DNA of 64,000 nucleotides from Gracilimonas sp. (GCF_017641085.1 NZ_JAEPPI010000003.1:248001-312000); one strand, 5' to 3'. Positions 50,799 through 59,509 are shown, counted from the first letter of the stretch. The notes: a model not told the origin generated them from the sequence alone. Numbers and translations are program-made.

Positions 50799-53700
50799 CT
50801 ATGTTTCCGTGTTGCTGTCTTTCAGCTGATGGGCTTTCTTTTCCACCATGTAATAAATTAGCGGAACCATCAGCAGTGTAAGGGCCGTTGAAGCTATTGC
50901 TCCGCCCATCAGAGAAATCGCCAATCCCTGGAAAATCGGATCGAACAGTATCACAAACGCTCCAATTACGACGGTACCGGCTGTCAACAGAATGGGCATG
51001 CTGCGCACAGCCCCGGCTTCAATAACCGCCTGTTTCATTGTTTCTCCTTCATTAAGCCGTATTTCGATAAAGTCAATTAACAGCACGGAGTTACGCACCA
51101 TAATACCTGCCAGGGCAATCATACCGATCATCGAGGTTGCTGTAAAGAAAGCACCCAGCACCCAGTGCCCGATGAGAATACCTACCAGCGAGAGCGGAAT
51201 GGCGATCATCATAATAATGGGTACTTTGAAATCCTGGAACCAGCCAATAATGAGCATGTAAATAATCACCAGTACAACGGCGAAAGCGATCCCGAGGTCA
51301 CGAAATACCTCGTAGGTAATCTGCCATTCTCCGTCCCACTTCAGCGTATAATCCTCCTGCATGAAGGGCTGTCCGGCAAAAATCTGATCCAGGCTGTAAC
51401 CGGCGGGCATATCAATGGCATCAATCTTTTCGCCGGTATCCAGGATGGCATAGACCGGGCTCTCGATAGCCCCGGCTACTTCGGCCGTTACATATAACAC
51501 CCGGCGCTGGTTTTTGCGATAAATACTGGACTCCAACGTATCTTCGGTCACCGTTACTAAATCTGTTACCGGAATCATAGCGCCTGAAGCCGACTGCATA
51601 TAAAGGCGGCTTAACTGCTCAATCCCGGAGCGCTCGTTTTCAGGCAGCTTTAAAACAATAGGGATATCATTGATCTCATCTTCGCTGTACAGGCGTGAAA
51701 CAGGCTGGCCGCTCAGCGCCATCCTGACCGTCTGCACCACCTGCCGGGATGAAATGCCGGAAAGCATCGCTTTTTCGGTATCCACATCCATTTTATATTT
51801 GGTCTGGGGCGCTTCCTTCATCCAGTCCACATCAACGATGCCCTCCATTTCCCCGAAGATATTTTTCACTTTACGCCCCACCCTCTGGCGCTGTTCTTCA
51901 TCCGGGCCATATATTTCGGTAACCAGCGTGGATAGTACAGGCGGGCCCGGCGGCACTTCCACCACTTTAATATTGGCGTTGTATTTGTCGCCCACCTTTT
52001 GCACAATGGGGCGGATGCGCTTGGCAATAGCGTGGCTTTGATCGCTGCGCTCTCCTTTATCCACCATGTTCACTTGTATATCCGCCACGTTCGCACCTTC
52101 ACGAAGGCCATAGCTCCGGACTAACCCGTTAAAGTTTATAGGGGCGTTGGTACCGGCATAAATTTGATAATCAAGAATTTCCGGTATTTCTTTTAAACTT
52201 AGTCCCACTTCCCGTGCCACGGCATTGGTCCGCTCCAGGGTGGTTCCTTCCGGCATATCGATGATGAGCTGTACCTCGTTTTTATTGTCAAAAGGCAGCA
52301 TTTTTACTTCCACCATACGAAATACGAAGAGCAGGATTGAGGCGAAAAGCAAAGCGGTTACGCCTCCGATAAACACCCAACGCTTGGTTACGCTTTCCAG
52401 CAGCGGTTTCATAATGCGCGAGTACCATTTATAGATACGGGTATCTTCAAGCCGGTACTCCTTGTCGGCACCGCTCTCGTCTTTTTCAGGCTTCACGTGG
52501 GGCAGCAGCATGTAAGCCAGCCAGGGAGTAATAATCAGTGCTACAATCAGAGAAAAGATCATAGCCAGCGATGCGCCAATGGGCATAGGGCTCATATACG
52601 GCCCCATCAAACCCGATACAAAAGCCATCGGCAGTACCGCCGAAATGACGGTGAAGGTAGCGAGGATGGTCGGGTTTCCTACCTCGTTAATCGCCGCAAT
52701 CGCCGCCTGCTTTAACGGAAGTTTACGCATCTTAAAGTGTCTGTGCATATTTTCAGCTATAATAATGGAGTCGTCCACTACAATACCGGTTACAAATATC
52801 AGCGCAAATAGGGTGATTCGGTTCAGGGTATAGCCGAATATATAGTAGAGAAACAGGGTGAGTGCGAAGGTTACCGGTACTGATAAAAAGACCACCAGGC
52901 CTCCCCGCCATCCCATGGCCAGCGCTACAACTATGGTAACGGCAAGTATGGCGGCCAGCAGGTGTTCCAGCAGAGAAAGCACTTTCGAGGCAGCAGTCTC
53001 TCCATAGTTACGCGTAGTCGTTACAGTAATCTCAGCCGGAATAAGGCTGCCATCCAGCATATCCACTTTTTCCTGAACTTTTTCGGCAATAAACATGGCA
53101 TCCGAACCCGGGCGCTTGGCTATTGAAAGCGTTACTGCGGGATAGGATTCTCCAATATTCATTCTGGATTTCTCCGCTTTGGCATTTCCCACCCCGTAGG
53201 AAACATATTCGGCTGGTTCTTCAGGCCCGTCGGTTACCTGGGCAATACTCTTCAGGTAAATCGGGTCGCCGCCCTGTACATCTACGACAAGGTTGCGCAC
53301 TTCGTCGGCATTGCGAAAGAAACTGCCGGTTTCTACCAGATACTGCGTGTCATTTTTATTGAATGAACCCGAGGAAAGCTCCTGATTGGCCGCCTGTATC
53401 TGTGCCGCTACCTTCATTGGGTCGATACCATAGGAAGCCATTTTATTTTTGTCGAGGGAGACCTCAACCTGGCGTGTCCGCCCGCCGTGGATTTCGGCCT
53501 GGGCTACATTCTCGATTTGTTTGATCTCCAGCGCCAGCTCATCAGCCACCCGGCGGATCTCAAAATCGCTGTACGATTTGCTCCAGAGCGTCAGCGTCAT
53601 AATGGGTACATCGTCAATGGAGCGTGTTTTGACCATCGGCGGGGTGGCTCCCTCCGGCATTTGGTCTATATTTTTCATCAGCTCGTTATACAAGCGTACC

Positions 53701-54029
53701 AAGCTGCGCTCCACATCTTCGCCTACATAGAAGCGGGCCGAGACCATGGCCTGGTCGGGCATGGAGGTAGAATAGACATATTCCACCCCTTCTATGTTGG
53801 AGAGCACTTTCTCAAGCGGTATAGAGATTCTTTTTTCTATTTCACTCGGAGAAGCCCCGGGGTAACCGATAAAGATATCAGCCATCGGTACATCAATTTG
53901 CGGCTCCTCCTCGCGGGGTGTTAAATAGGTTCCATAGAAGCCCAGCCCCAAAAAGAGCACCATTAACAGCGGTGTCAGCTTCGAGTTAATGAATGCATTT
54001 GCAATTTTTCCTGCTATTCCGGTTTTCAT
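50799..54029 (-). CDS. RND efflux transporter permease
   Basis: A 1076-residue inner-membrane pump with 12 helices and two large periplasmic loops. The N-terminal segment IANAFINSKLTPLLMVLFLG and SIPLEKVLSNIEGVEYVYS are typical of RND proteins; helix 4 has FVTGIVVDDSIIIAENMHRH with the two Asp of H+-driven pumps. The DD pattern looks more HAE1-like (drug) than the CusA/CzcA pattern, but the context (Met-rich protein, DUF302, TTTAAG promoter) points to metal export; substrate therefore open. It is encoded in an operon with MFP, TolC and three small genes. Confidence 0.93.
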   Translation of the reverse strand: MKTGIAGKIANAFINSKLTPLLMVLFLGLGFYGTYLTPREEEPQIDVPMADIFIGYPGASPSEIEKRISIPLEKVLSNIEGVEYVYSTSMPDQAMVSARFYVGEDVERSLVRLYNELMKNIDQMPEGATPPMVKTRSIDDVPIMTLTLWSKSYSDFEIRRVADELALEIKQIENVAQAEIHGGRTRQVEVSLDKNKMASYGIDPMKVAAQIQAANQELSSGSFNKNDTQYLVETGSFFRNADEVRNLVVDVQGGDPIYLKSIAQVTDGPEEPAEYVSYGVGNAKAEKSRMNIGESYPAVTLSIAKRPGSDAMFIAEKVQEKVDMLDGSLIPAEITVTTTRNYGETAASKVLSLLEHLLAAILAVTIVVALAMGWRGGLVVFLSVPVTFALTLFLYYIFGYTLNRITLFALIFVTGIVVDDSIIIAENMHRHFKMRKLPLKQAAIAAINEVGNPTILATFTVISAVLPMAFVSGLMGPYMSPMPIGASLAMIFSLIVALIITPWLAYMLLPHVKPEKDESGADKEYRLEDTRIYKWYSRIMKPLLESVTKRWVFIGGVTALLFASILLFVFRMVEVKMLPFDNKNEVQLIIDMPEGTTLERTNAVAREVGLSLKEIPEILDYQIYAGTNAPINFNGLVRSYGLREGANVADIQVNMVDKGERSDQSHAIAKRIRPIVQKVGDKYNANIKVVEVPPGPPVLSTLVTEIYGPDEEQRQRVGRKVKNIFGEMEGIVDVDWMKEAPQTKYKMDVDTEKAMLSGISSRQVVQTVRMALSGQPVSRLYSEDEINDIPIVLKLPENERSGIEQLSRLYMQSASGAMIPVTDLVTVTEDTLESSIYRKNQRRVLYVTAEVAGAIESPVYAILDTGEKIDAIDMPAGYSLDQIFAGQPFMQEDYTLKWDGEWQITYEVFRDLGIAFAVVLVIIYMLIIGWFQDFKVPIIMMIAIPLSLVGILIGHWVLGAFFTATSMIGMIALAGIMVRNSVLLIDFIEIRLNEGETMKQAVIEAGAVRSMPILLTAGTVVIGAFVILFDPIFQGLAISLMGGAIASTALTLLMVPLIYYMVEKKAHQLKDSNTET

Positions 54030-54052
54030 AATATCTGTTTCGTTCTGTGCGG

Positions 54053-55195
54053 TTACTGTATGTTTACTTTTTGTCCTTCACGAAGCGGGGCCTCAAAAGA
54101 CGATACATATTGTTCGCCCGGCGCCAGGCCTGATAATATTACAACCTGTTGCCCGCTTGTATCCCCGAGACGAACCCAGCGCAGCAGTACTTCTGAATCA
54201 TCAGTAAGTGTGTACAAGCCGGTAAGCTGCCCCCGTTCTATAATGGCAGTTTTGGGAACCATCAATAAAGAATCGGAGGTGGAGGTGAGGCCGGCTTCGG
54301 CAAACATCCCGGATTTAAGGCCGTGATTCCTGCTCAACTCCGGCAGCCTTACTTCTACCATAAACTGGCGGCTTGCCCGGCTTCCGGAAGGATTTATAGC
54401 GGATACTACACCGGCAAGCTGCTGCCGGCCGGCTGCTTTAACATCCACCAACACCGTATCATCAAGGCTAAACCGGGAAATTTCTGTTTCCGGCACTGTT
54501 ACTACCACTTTCATTCCCGTTTGCTGTTCAAAGGAAATGAGCGGCTGCCCGGGGCCTGCCAGGTCGCCTTGCGAAACCAGCTTGGCTACCACATAGCCGT
54601 CAAAGGGGGCTTCCAGCACTGTATAATCTAACAGATCATTTATTTCCAGAAGTTTACCCTGGAGTGCTTTTACATTCGCTTGTGCCGCCTCGTATTGAGT
54701 GCTGATATCATCGAATTCCTTTTGGGTGGCACTCCCTTTTTCATGCAGGGCCTTCAGGCGCTTGTAGTTGGTTTCGGTATTCTGCAGGGCTGAACGGGCC
54801 TGTGCCAGGTTCGCCTCCACCTGGTTTTTCTGTGCCTGCAGGTTATCGTCTTTAATTCGCAGCAGTACATCTCCCTTCCGGGCAAAATCACCGGCTTCCA
54901 CATCCAGCTGGGTAATCGTTCCCATCACCTTGGAACTGAGATTTACCGTATGTTCGCTTTTAACGGTTCCTGAAAAACGGTTCGATACATCCATTTGACT
55001 GCGCTTCGCCGTTTCAACGGCCACCGTAACAGGGTTTTCAGTTTCCTGAGGGCTTTCTTCCGGTGAACTGCACGCATAGGCTGAAAAAGAAAGCACTACA
55101 GCCACCGCCAATAGTTTCCCGGTTGTCGAAAATAATTTATTACTTCTCATAGTAGTACTCGTTTTGGTATTCATTTTATCTGAAAAAAAATTCAT
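54053..55195 (-). CDS. RND periplasmic adaptor (membrane fusion protein), lipoprotein
   Basis: A 380-residue adaptor. A hydrophobic leader ending SFSAYACSS suggests a lipoprotein anchor. The mature protein shows the MFP order: beta-barrel/lipoyl half-motif DVSNRFSGTVKSEHTVNLSS, alpha-hairpin (LQAQKNQVEANLAQARSALQ), lipoyl half APFDGYVVAKLVSQGDLAGP and C-terminal barrel/membrane-proximal domain. It bridges the RND pump and TolC. The start is uncertain: ATGs at 55,195, 55,174 and 55,150 are in frame; the first lies 2 bp after the tolC stop. Confidence 0.92.
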   Translation of the reverse strand: MNFFSDKMNTKTSTTMRSNKLFSTTGKLLAVAVVLSFSAYACSSPEESPQETENPVTVAVETAKRSQMDVSNRFSGTVKSEHTVNLSSKVMGTITQLDVEAGDFARKGDVLLRIKDDNLQAQKNQVEANLAQARSALQNTETNYKRLKALHEKGSATQKEFDDISTQYEAAQANVKALQGKLLEINDLLDYTVLEAPFDGYVVAKLVSQGDLAGPGQPLISFEQQTGMKVVVTVPETEISRFSLDDTVLVDVKAAGRQQLAGVVSAINPSGSRASRQFMVEVRLPELSRNHGLKSGMFAEAGLTSTSDSLLMVPKTAIIERGQLTGLYTLTDDSEVLLRWVRLGDTSGQQVVILSGLAPGEQYVSSFEAPLREGQKVNIQ

Positions 55196-55197
55196 GG

Positions 55198-56565
55198 TTA
55201 GTTGGGCAGCTCCTGTTCAAACAGCAGTTCAAGGGTTGCCATACTTATATTGTGTTGATACACGGCGTTGAGTCGCTGAAGCTGAGCTTGTGAATAGCGC
55301 GCCTCCGCACTGAGTAAATCAGAAGTTTTTTCCATGCCCTGTTCATATCGGTCGGACCGGATGCGGAGATCTTCAGCGGCCTGTTCTACAGAAGCCTCGG
55401 CAAAGGCAAACTGTTTTTGAGCCTGTTTGACAGAGCGGCGGGCCTGCTTGATTTCCATCCGGGTTTTTTGAGATTGGCTTTGATAGGCTACTTTGGCTTT
55501 TTTCAGCTCTGCCTGTGACTGCATCACTTTGCCCACCTTACTGAAGCCGCTGAACAGCTCCCATTTCAGAGTGGCACCGAGCATGTAATTTTCTCCCTGG
55601 GTACCCAAAAGAACATCGTCATTGAATTCATAGCTGCCAAACAGGTTTATACTGGGTACAAAGCTTAATTTTGAAGAACTTACCATCTTCTCGGCAGCTT
55701 TTACCCGGTACTGCAGAGCCTGCAATGTTGAATTTGAAACATCGGGATTAGCAGGTAATGAGCCAAGAGATGCTGTAGCCATATTCAGGCTGTCCGTTGG
55801 TTGAATAACAACCTCTTCGTTCATCCCCAGCAGGAAACGTAAATTTTCCTGAACCGATTGCCGCTGATTTTCTGCCTCAGATTGCCGGCTCTCCAGATCC
55901 CGGACCCGCACGGCTGCCGCAAGATAGTCAGCTTTACTGACCATGCCCTGTTCGTAAAAGTCCCGCGCCTGCCTTTCGTTCTCACGTGCAGCCTTCAGCG
56001 ACGTATTGATAACAGAAAGCCGTTCTTCGGTGAGCAGCAGTTGGTAATAGGTCTCTTTAACCTGAAACCGGGCATAGCTTTGTGTGCCCTCCAGTTGCTC
56101 TTTTGCAGCATTGAGCTGGTTTTTAACCGCACTGCGCCGTAAGAACTGATCGGGATTAAACAGAGGCTGCTGAACCTGCAGTTTTGTATTAAAATTTTCA
56201 TAGGGATCAGGGTTATTCAGAATATCCGGGTTGAAATCCGCTGCTGTAACAGCCTCCTGCTTCAATTTAAAGCCGAAAACACTCAATGGATCATTGGTGC
56301 TGATACCGGTCTCTTCCAGTGAAATCCGGGGCAAAAAGGCAGCGTTGGTCTGCCGGTATTGCGACCGTGTAATTTCGATGTCAGACTCAGCCATGAGTAC
56401 CTGGAAGTTCTCTTTTTCTGCAATTCGCAGCACATCTTCCAGGCTCATTTTGTTTATGCTTTGTCTGTTGTCCTTGTTTTGAGCCTTAAGAGGGCGAATG
56501 GCCACCGTCAGCATCAGGGATACAAATAGGGCTGTCAGCCCGGCTATGGATAGAGGATTCTTCAT
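55198..56565 (-). CDS. TolC family outer-membrane efflux protein
   Basis: A 455-residue outer-membrane channel protein with a signal peptide (about 1-28). It has the two repeated helical-hairpin halves of the family: ALQYRVKAAEKMVSSSKLSF, then VPSINLFGSYEF, then QARRSVKQAQKQFAFAEASV and YEQGMEKTSDLLSAEARYSQ, with the periplasmic barrel end. Forms the outer-membrane exit duct for the RND pump encoded downstream, with which it shares an operon (2 bp to the adaptor). Confidence 0.93.
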   Translation of the reverse strand: MKNPLSIAGLTALFVSLMLTVAIRPLKAQNKDNRQSINKMSLEDVLRIAEKENFQVLMAESDIEITRSQYRQTNAAFLPRISLEETGISTNDPLSVFGFKLKQEAVTAADFNPDILNNPDPYENFNTKLQVQQPLFNPDQFLRRSAVKNQLNAAKEQLEGTQSYARFQVKETYYQLLLTEERLSVINTSLKAARENERQARDFYEQGMVSKADYLAAAVRVRDLESRQSEAENQRQSVQENLRFLLGMNEEVVIQPTDSLNMATASLGSLPANPDVSNSTLQALQYRVKAAEKMVSSSKLSFVPSINLFGSYEFNDDVLLGTQGENYMLGATLKWELFSGFSKVGKVMQSQAELKKAKVAYQSQSQKTRMEIKQARRSVKQAQKQFAFAEASVEQAAEDLRIRSDRYEQGMEKTSDLLSAEARYSQAQLQRLNAVYQHNISMATLELLFEQELPN

Positions 56566-56619
56566 GGGTTTTATTCAGTTTATAAATTCTGTTTACTCAG
56601 ATAGGTATAGTTCGTTTTA

Positions 56620-56853
56620 TTAACGCATCAGATCCTTTTTTTTCTCTTCGTACTCTTCTTTGCCGATTTCACCCCGGGCATATCGTTCTTCCAGGATGTC
56701 TAAGGCGCTCTTGTTTAGCCTGTTATTGCCGTTGCCGGGCCAGCCGCCGGTTGATATGGCGGCCCATTTCACCAGTACCACAATTACGGCGATTATCAAT
56801 ATCCACCAGAAAATCATCATCCAACCACCTCCGAATCCGTTAAACCAATGCAT
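56620..56853 (-). CDS. SHOCT-domain mini-membrane protein (copy 4)
   Basis: A 77-residue protein: aromatic start (HWFNGFGGGWMMIFWWILII), helix to about residue 30, then the SHOCT segment ALDILEERYARGEIGKEEYE. It is related to the copies at 21,474, 23,691 and 27,145 (core ARGEI). It lies between the Met-rich gene and tolC of the efflux operon, so in this case it is internal rather than promoter-proximal. Confidence 0.85.
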   Translation of the reverse strand: MHWFNGFGGGWMMIFWWILIIAVIVVLVKWAAISTGGWPGNGNNRLNKSALDILEERYARGEIGKEEYEEKKKDLMR

Positions 56854-56888
56854 AATAATTGCTCCATTATTTTAGGATTAGGAACTGA

Positions 56889-56906
56889 CCGGGGTACTAG
56901 CCCCGG
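56889..56906 (-). terminator. GC-rich hairpin between the Met-rich and SHOCT genes
   Basis: Perfect 6-bp GC stem CCGGGG-TACTAG-CCCCGG in the intercistronic gap, without a U-run on the minus strand. It could act as a partial terminator or RNA-stabilising hairpin, so that the Met-rich protein is made in excess over the efflux pump. Confidence 0.5.
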
Positions 56907-56925
56907 AAAAATTCCTAATTATATT

Positions 56926-57414
56926 CTACTTGTGATGTTGTTCGTGATTTCCATTTCCAGACCCCTTATCGTCCTTATCCATCATGCCTTTTTGATCCAT
57001 CATATCGCCCTGCATCATCATCTGCATGCACATCATATTCATCTTCATCATGGATGAATCGCTCTTCATGTCCATCATTTTAGACTGATCCATATTGCCG
57101 TCCATCATAGACTGCATCATCTCCATGTGTTTTTGCATGCGCTGTTTCATTTCAGGATTATTCTTCATGTTTTTCATCATGGCTGATTGACCCATGCCTA
57201 CAGATCCCACCATTTTTTGCATCATCTGCTTGCGCATTTCGGGGTTTTGTGCCATTTGCTCCATCATCATAGACCGCATGGTCGAATCCTGCATCATTTC
57301 CATCATTTGTTGTTTCTTTTGGCTCATGTCAGCTTTTTTCTGCTGTGCAAAGCCGGAGCTTGCAATCAGCATCAAAGAGAACATAAGTACAAAAACTACT
57401 GTTAAACGTTTCAT
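56926..57414 (-). CDS. Methionine-rich secreted protein (paralogue of 18,796)
   Basis: A 162-residue protein with a signal peptide (MKRLTVVFVLMFSLMLIASS, ending GFA-Q). The mature part repeats the Met-rich motifs of the protein at 18,796 in the same order: QQMMEMMQDSTMRSMMMEQM, NPEMRKQMMQKMVG and QSKMMDMKSDSSMMKMNMMC. The paralogues share signal-peptide cut, motif order and a terminal His-rich end (HEQHHK here, HQKHHN there). I chose ATG 57,414, which has GGTGA upstream; a start at 57,426 would add four residues. Second gene of the DUF302-efflux operon. Confidence 0.85.
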   Translation of the reverse strand: MKRLTVVFVLMFSLMLIASSGFAQQKKADMSQKKQQMMEMMQDSTMRSMMMEQMAQNPEMRKQMMQKMVGSVGMGQSAMMKNMKNNPEMKQRMQKHMEMMQSMMDGNMDQSKMMDMKSDSSMMKMNMMCMQMMMQGDMMDQKGMMDKDDKGSGNGNHEQHHK

Positions 57415-57487
57415 AATAGTCACCATTTGTTTTGTGTTGGTTTGAAATTAAAATGTATTCGGGTACTTCAAATAAAAAATGCTGTGC

Positions 57488-57874
57488 TTATAGTTTGCCG
57501 ATCACTTTTTTCAGGTTGGCGCGCACCTGCTCGGCTATCGGCTGCAGGTTGTCATTGTCAACGGCCTGCATAGACGCCACCGGGTCCACAGCCGAAACTT
57601 CTACCGTGCCGTCTTCATGCTCTTCCACAATCACATTGCACGGCAGCATTACGCCAATCTTATCTTCCGCCTGCAGCGCCTGGTGGGCAAAGTGAGGGTT
57701 ACAAGCCCCTAATATTTTGTACTTTTTAAAATCCACGTCCAGTTTCTTTTTCAGCGTTTCTTTGACGTCGATTTCCGTCAGCACGCCAAACCCCTCATCT
57801 TTAAGGAGTTCCGTTACATCGGCTATGGCCTGTTCGTACGACCGGTTTGTTGTTTTCGAAGTGAAGTATTTCAT
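57488..57874 (-). CDS. DUF302 domain-containing protein
   Basis: A 128-residue protein of the DUF302 family: ELLKDEGFGVLTEIDVKETL, then YKILGACNPHFAHQALQAED and MLPCNVIVEEHEDGTVEVSA. Cysteines in GACNPH and MLPCNV are conserved features and could coordinate metal. The family is widespread near metal and sulfur stress genes; structure known, function unclear. It is the first gene of the operon DUF302, Met-rich protein, SHOCT, TolC, adaptor, RND, PII-like, with a TTTAAG-type promoter and a GntR-type dyad upstream. Confidence 0.9.
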   Translation of the reverse strand: MKYFTSKTTNRSYEQAIADVTELLKDEGFGVLTEIDVKETLKKKLDVDFKKYKILGACNPHFAHQALQAEDKIGVMLPCNVIVEEHEDGTVEVSAVDPVASMQAVDNDNLQPIAEQVRANLKKVIGKL

Positions 57875-57950
57875 AATATTTGATCCTTTTTGATTTCCTG
57901 GTTCTAAAATACGTTAAATATTCCTACATGTCAATACAAGTTGTTACGAC

Positions 57951-57963
57951 TTGTAATATACAA
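57951..57963. promoter_or_regulatory. Putative GntR/UTRA operator overlapping the efflux promoter
   Basis: Dyad TTGTA-ATA-TACAA, a typical half-site for HutC/TreR-type GntR repressors. It covers the -10 region (57,955-57,960) of the DUF302/efflux operon promoter. A wider inverted repeat TACAAGT-N7-ACTTGTA (57,935-57,955) overlaps it. Confidence 0.55.
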
Positions 57964-57988
57964 TCTAAAACCTTAAATAAACCTTAAA
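57955..57988 (-). promoter_or_regulatory. TTTAAG-N5-TTTAAG box with -10, efflux operon
   Basis: On the minus strand: TTTAAG-GTTTA-TTTAAG (57,988-57,972), 11 nt gap, then TATATT (57,960-57,955). Directs transcription into the DUF302-Met-rich-SHOCT-TolC-MFP-RND genes. The only box pointing left. Confidence 0.78.
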
Positions 57989-58044
57989 TTTTTACTGTTA
58001 TTTCAGATTACTTGCTTTTTCAGCCATATAACCCAAAAATCAAG

Positions 58045-58058
58045 CTTGTAAATACAGG
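58045..58058. promoter_or_regulatory. Second GntR-type dyad before the regulator gene
   Basis: CTTGTA-AA-TACAGG, an imperfect relative of the dyad at 57,951, located 57 bp before the GntR gene start. Candidate autoregulatory site. Confidence 0.4.
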
Positions 58059-58114
58059 TATGGCTTTTTAGCATCCTATTATATATATTAGCAGCAAATC
58101 GAATTAGTTTTGAA

Positions 58115-58915
58115 ATGGAAAGGTTTATGGAATTACAAGACGGCATACCATTACACAAGCAAATCAGCGACTGGCTGAGCAAACAGATTCAGGATGGCAA
58201 ACTGAAGAAAAATGAAAAACTGCCCTCCGAAAACGAGCTGAGTGATACCTTTGAGGTTAGCCGCGTAACGGTCAGGCGGGCTTTGCAGACATTGGAAAAT
58301 GAGCAGCTTATTTATCGCTGCCAGGGGCTGGGGTCGTTTGTCAGCGACCATCGTGCCCATCAGTCGTTCGCACAACTAAAAGATTTTAACGAAGAGCTGG
58401 CCGGCTCGGGTTTACAAGCTTCCTCTGAAGTGATAGCTCTGGGACAGGAAAAGGTCAGTGAAGAGATCGCTTCCATCCTGAATGTTAAAGAAGGCGCTAT
58501 TGTAGTTAAACTTGAACGTGTCAGGCTGGGTAACGGGCAGCCTATCGCTTACGATATTACCTGGCTGCCCGTATTTTATGGACAGCTTATTGAAGGAATT
58601 GACCTGGAAGAGACAACCATATTCAAGGTCTTGGAAAATGAATTTGAAATACCGGTGGATAAAGGCTGCTATCGTCTGGAGGCAACAGTGGCTGATGAAA
58701 ACCTTGCTTCCCATCTTTCTGTAGAAGAACATACGCCGTTGCTCCTGATCAACAGAATATCCTATACCATTGGCGATAAACCGATCTATTATCAGAAACG
58801 ATATTACCGGAATGACAAAATTGTGTTTGAGGTACGTACCCAAAGAGGCGGCCCAAATCAGAAGGGGACTGAGAATGTACCGGTCAATGAATTTACCGCC
58901 CACATAAACGCATAA
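58115..58915 (+). CDS. GntR family transcriptional regulator (HutC/UTRA type)
   Basis: A 266-residue regulator with an N-terminal winged HTH (about 15-75: PLHKQISDWLSKQIQDGKLK, then LPSENELSDTFEVSRVTVRR) and a C-terminal UTRA ligand-binding domain (about 95-245: GAIVVKLERVRLGNGQPIAY, then LLINRISYTIGDKPIYYQKR). UTRA regulators bind small sugars, amino acids or related effectors and usually repress the gene next to them. It is divergent from the DUF302/efflux operon and two dyads of the expected type lie between them. ATG 58,115 is used; ATG 58,127 is possible. The effector is unknown, and a GntR beside a metal pump is unusual. Confidence 0.9.
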   Translation: MERFMELQDGIPLHKQISDWLSKQIQDGKLKKNEKLPSENELSDTFEVSRVTVRRALQTLENEQLIYRCQGLGSFVSDHRAHQSFAQLKDFNEELAGSGLQASSEVIALGQEKVSEEIASILNVKEGAIVVKLERVRLGNGQPIAYDITWLPVFYGQLIEGIDLEETTIFKVLENEFEIPVDKGCYRLEATVADENLASHLSVEEHTPLLLINRISYTIGDKPIYYQKRYYRNDKIVFEVRTQRGGPNQKGTENVPVNEFTAHINA

Positions 58916-59509
58916 CAGGCGTCATTCTCCTTGTTAAGGAGAAGGCAGATGAGGCCGGGAATACTCCCGGACTCAATGAATAGCTAAGCCGGAGCCTGCC
59001 TGTTCAGGAAATGAGTCTGATTTATCCAACCCATCTGCCACCGCCAGCTACCCTCGCATGGCAGCCACCCATGCTCCGCCAAAGGCAAGATCCTTAGGTG
59101 CCTCAGGATGACGCCTTTTTTAAGTTTCGCTGCTCGATTCTACCCGTCATCAGAGGGTACTCCCGAAGAATTTTTGCCAATTAATGCTTAGGATGGTTGT
59201 TAAAGCTATTGAAATTTTAGCAGCAAAAATCTGGCTAAAGATAATTTCCGCTGCACCGTCACAGAGAAGTATTTTCTCCCAGGCATTCAGGATCAGGATT
59301 ACCAGAACAAGGAATTTACAATGGCCTGTTTTTCCCGGTATATTTCCAGTACCTGTGTAATTCCCAAAGAAGATAAGGTAATTCACAAAAAAGAAGGCAT
59401 AGCTGATTACAGTTCCAGGCTGTATGAAAACCGGCTTATTGAGCAGTCAAAAAGATGAATACGACTGCTCTGTAGAATAAAAATTAATAAGCATACCGAA
59501 TTTACGTTA
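58916..59509. other. Intergenic region with terminator and repeat-like hairpins
   Basis: About 600 bp without a supported gene. TTCTCCTT-GTT-AAGGAGAA (58,925-58,943) is a perfect hairpin just after the GntR stop and may terminate it (no T-run). At 59,088-59,112 AGATCC...GGATGAC repeats the flanks of the hairpin at 15,541-15,577. AGCCTGCCTGTTCAGGAAATG near 58,994 resembles a sequence at about 60,281. A minus-strand frame at 59,150-59,386 and a plus-strand 45-codon frame at 59,321 are not believed. Confidence 0.55.

Noticed and set aside
59150-59386. 78-codon minus-strand frame in the gap before the methyltransferase
   Set aside because: No family, no Shine-Dalgarno site, gap region with repeat-like sequence. 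May be decayed sequence.
59321-59458. 45-codon plus-strand frame
   Set aside because: Reads MACFSRYISSTCVIPKEDKV at the start and shows no family; no promoter or Shine-Dalgarno site. Could be the remnant of a gene but cannot be supported.
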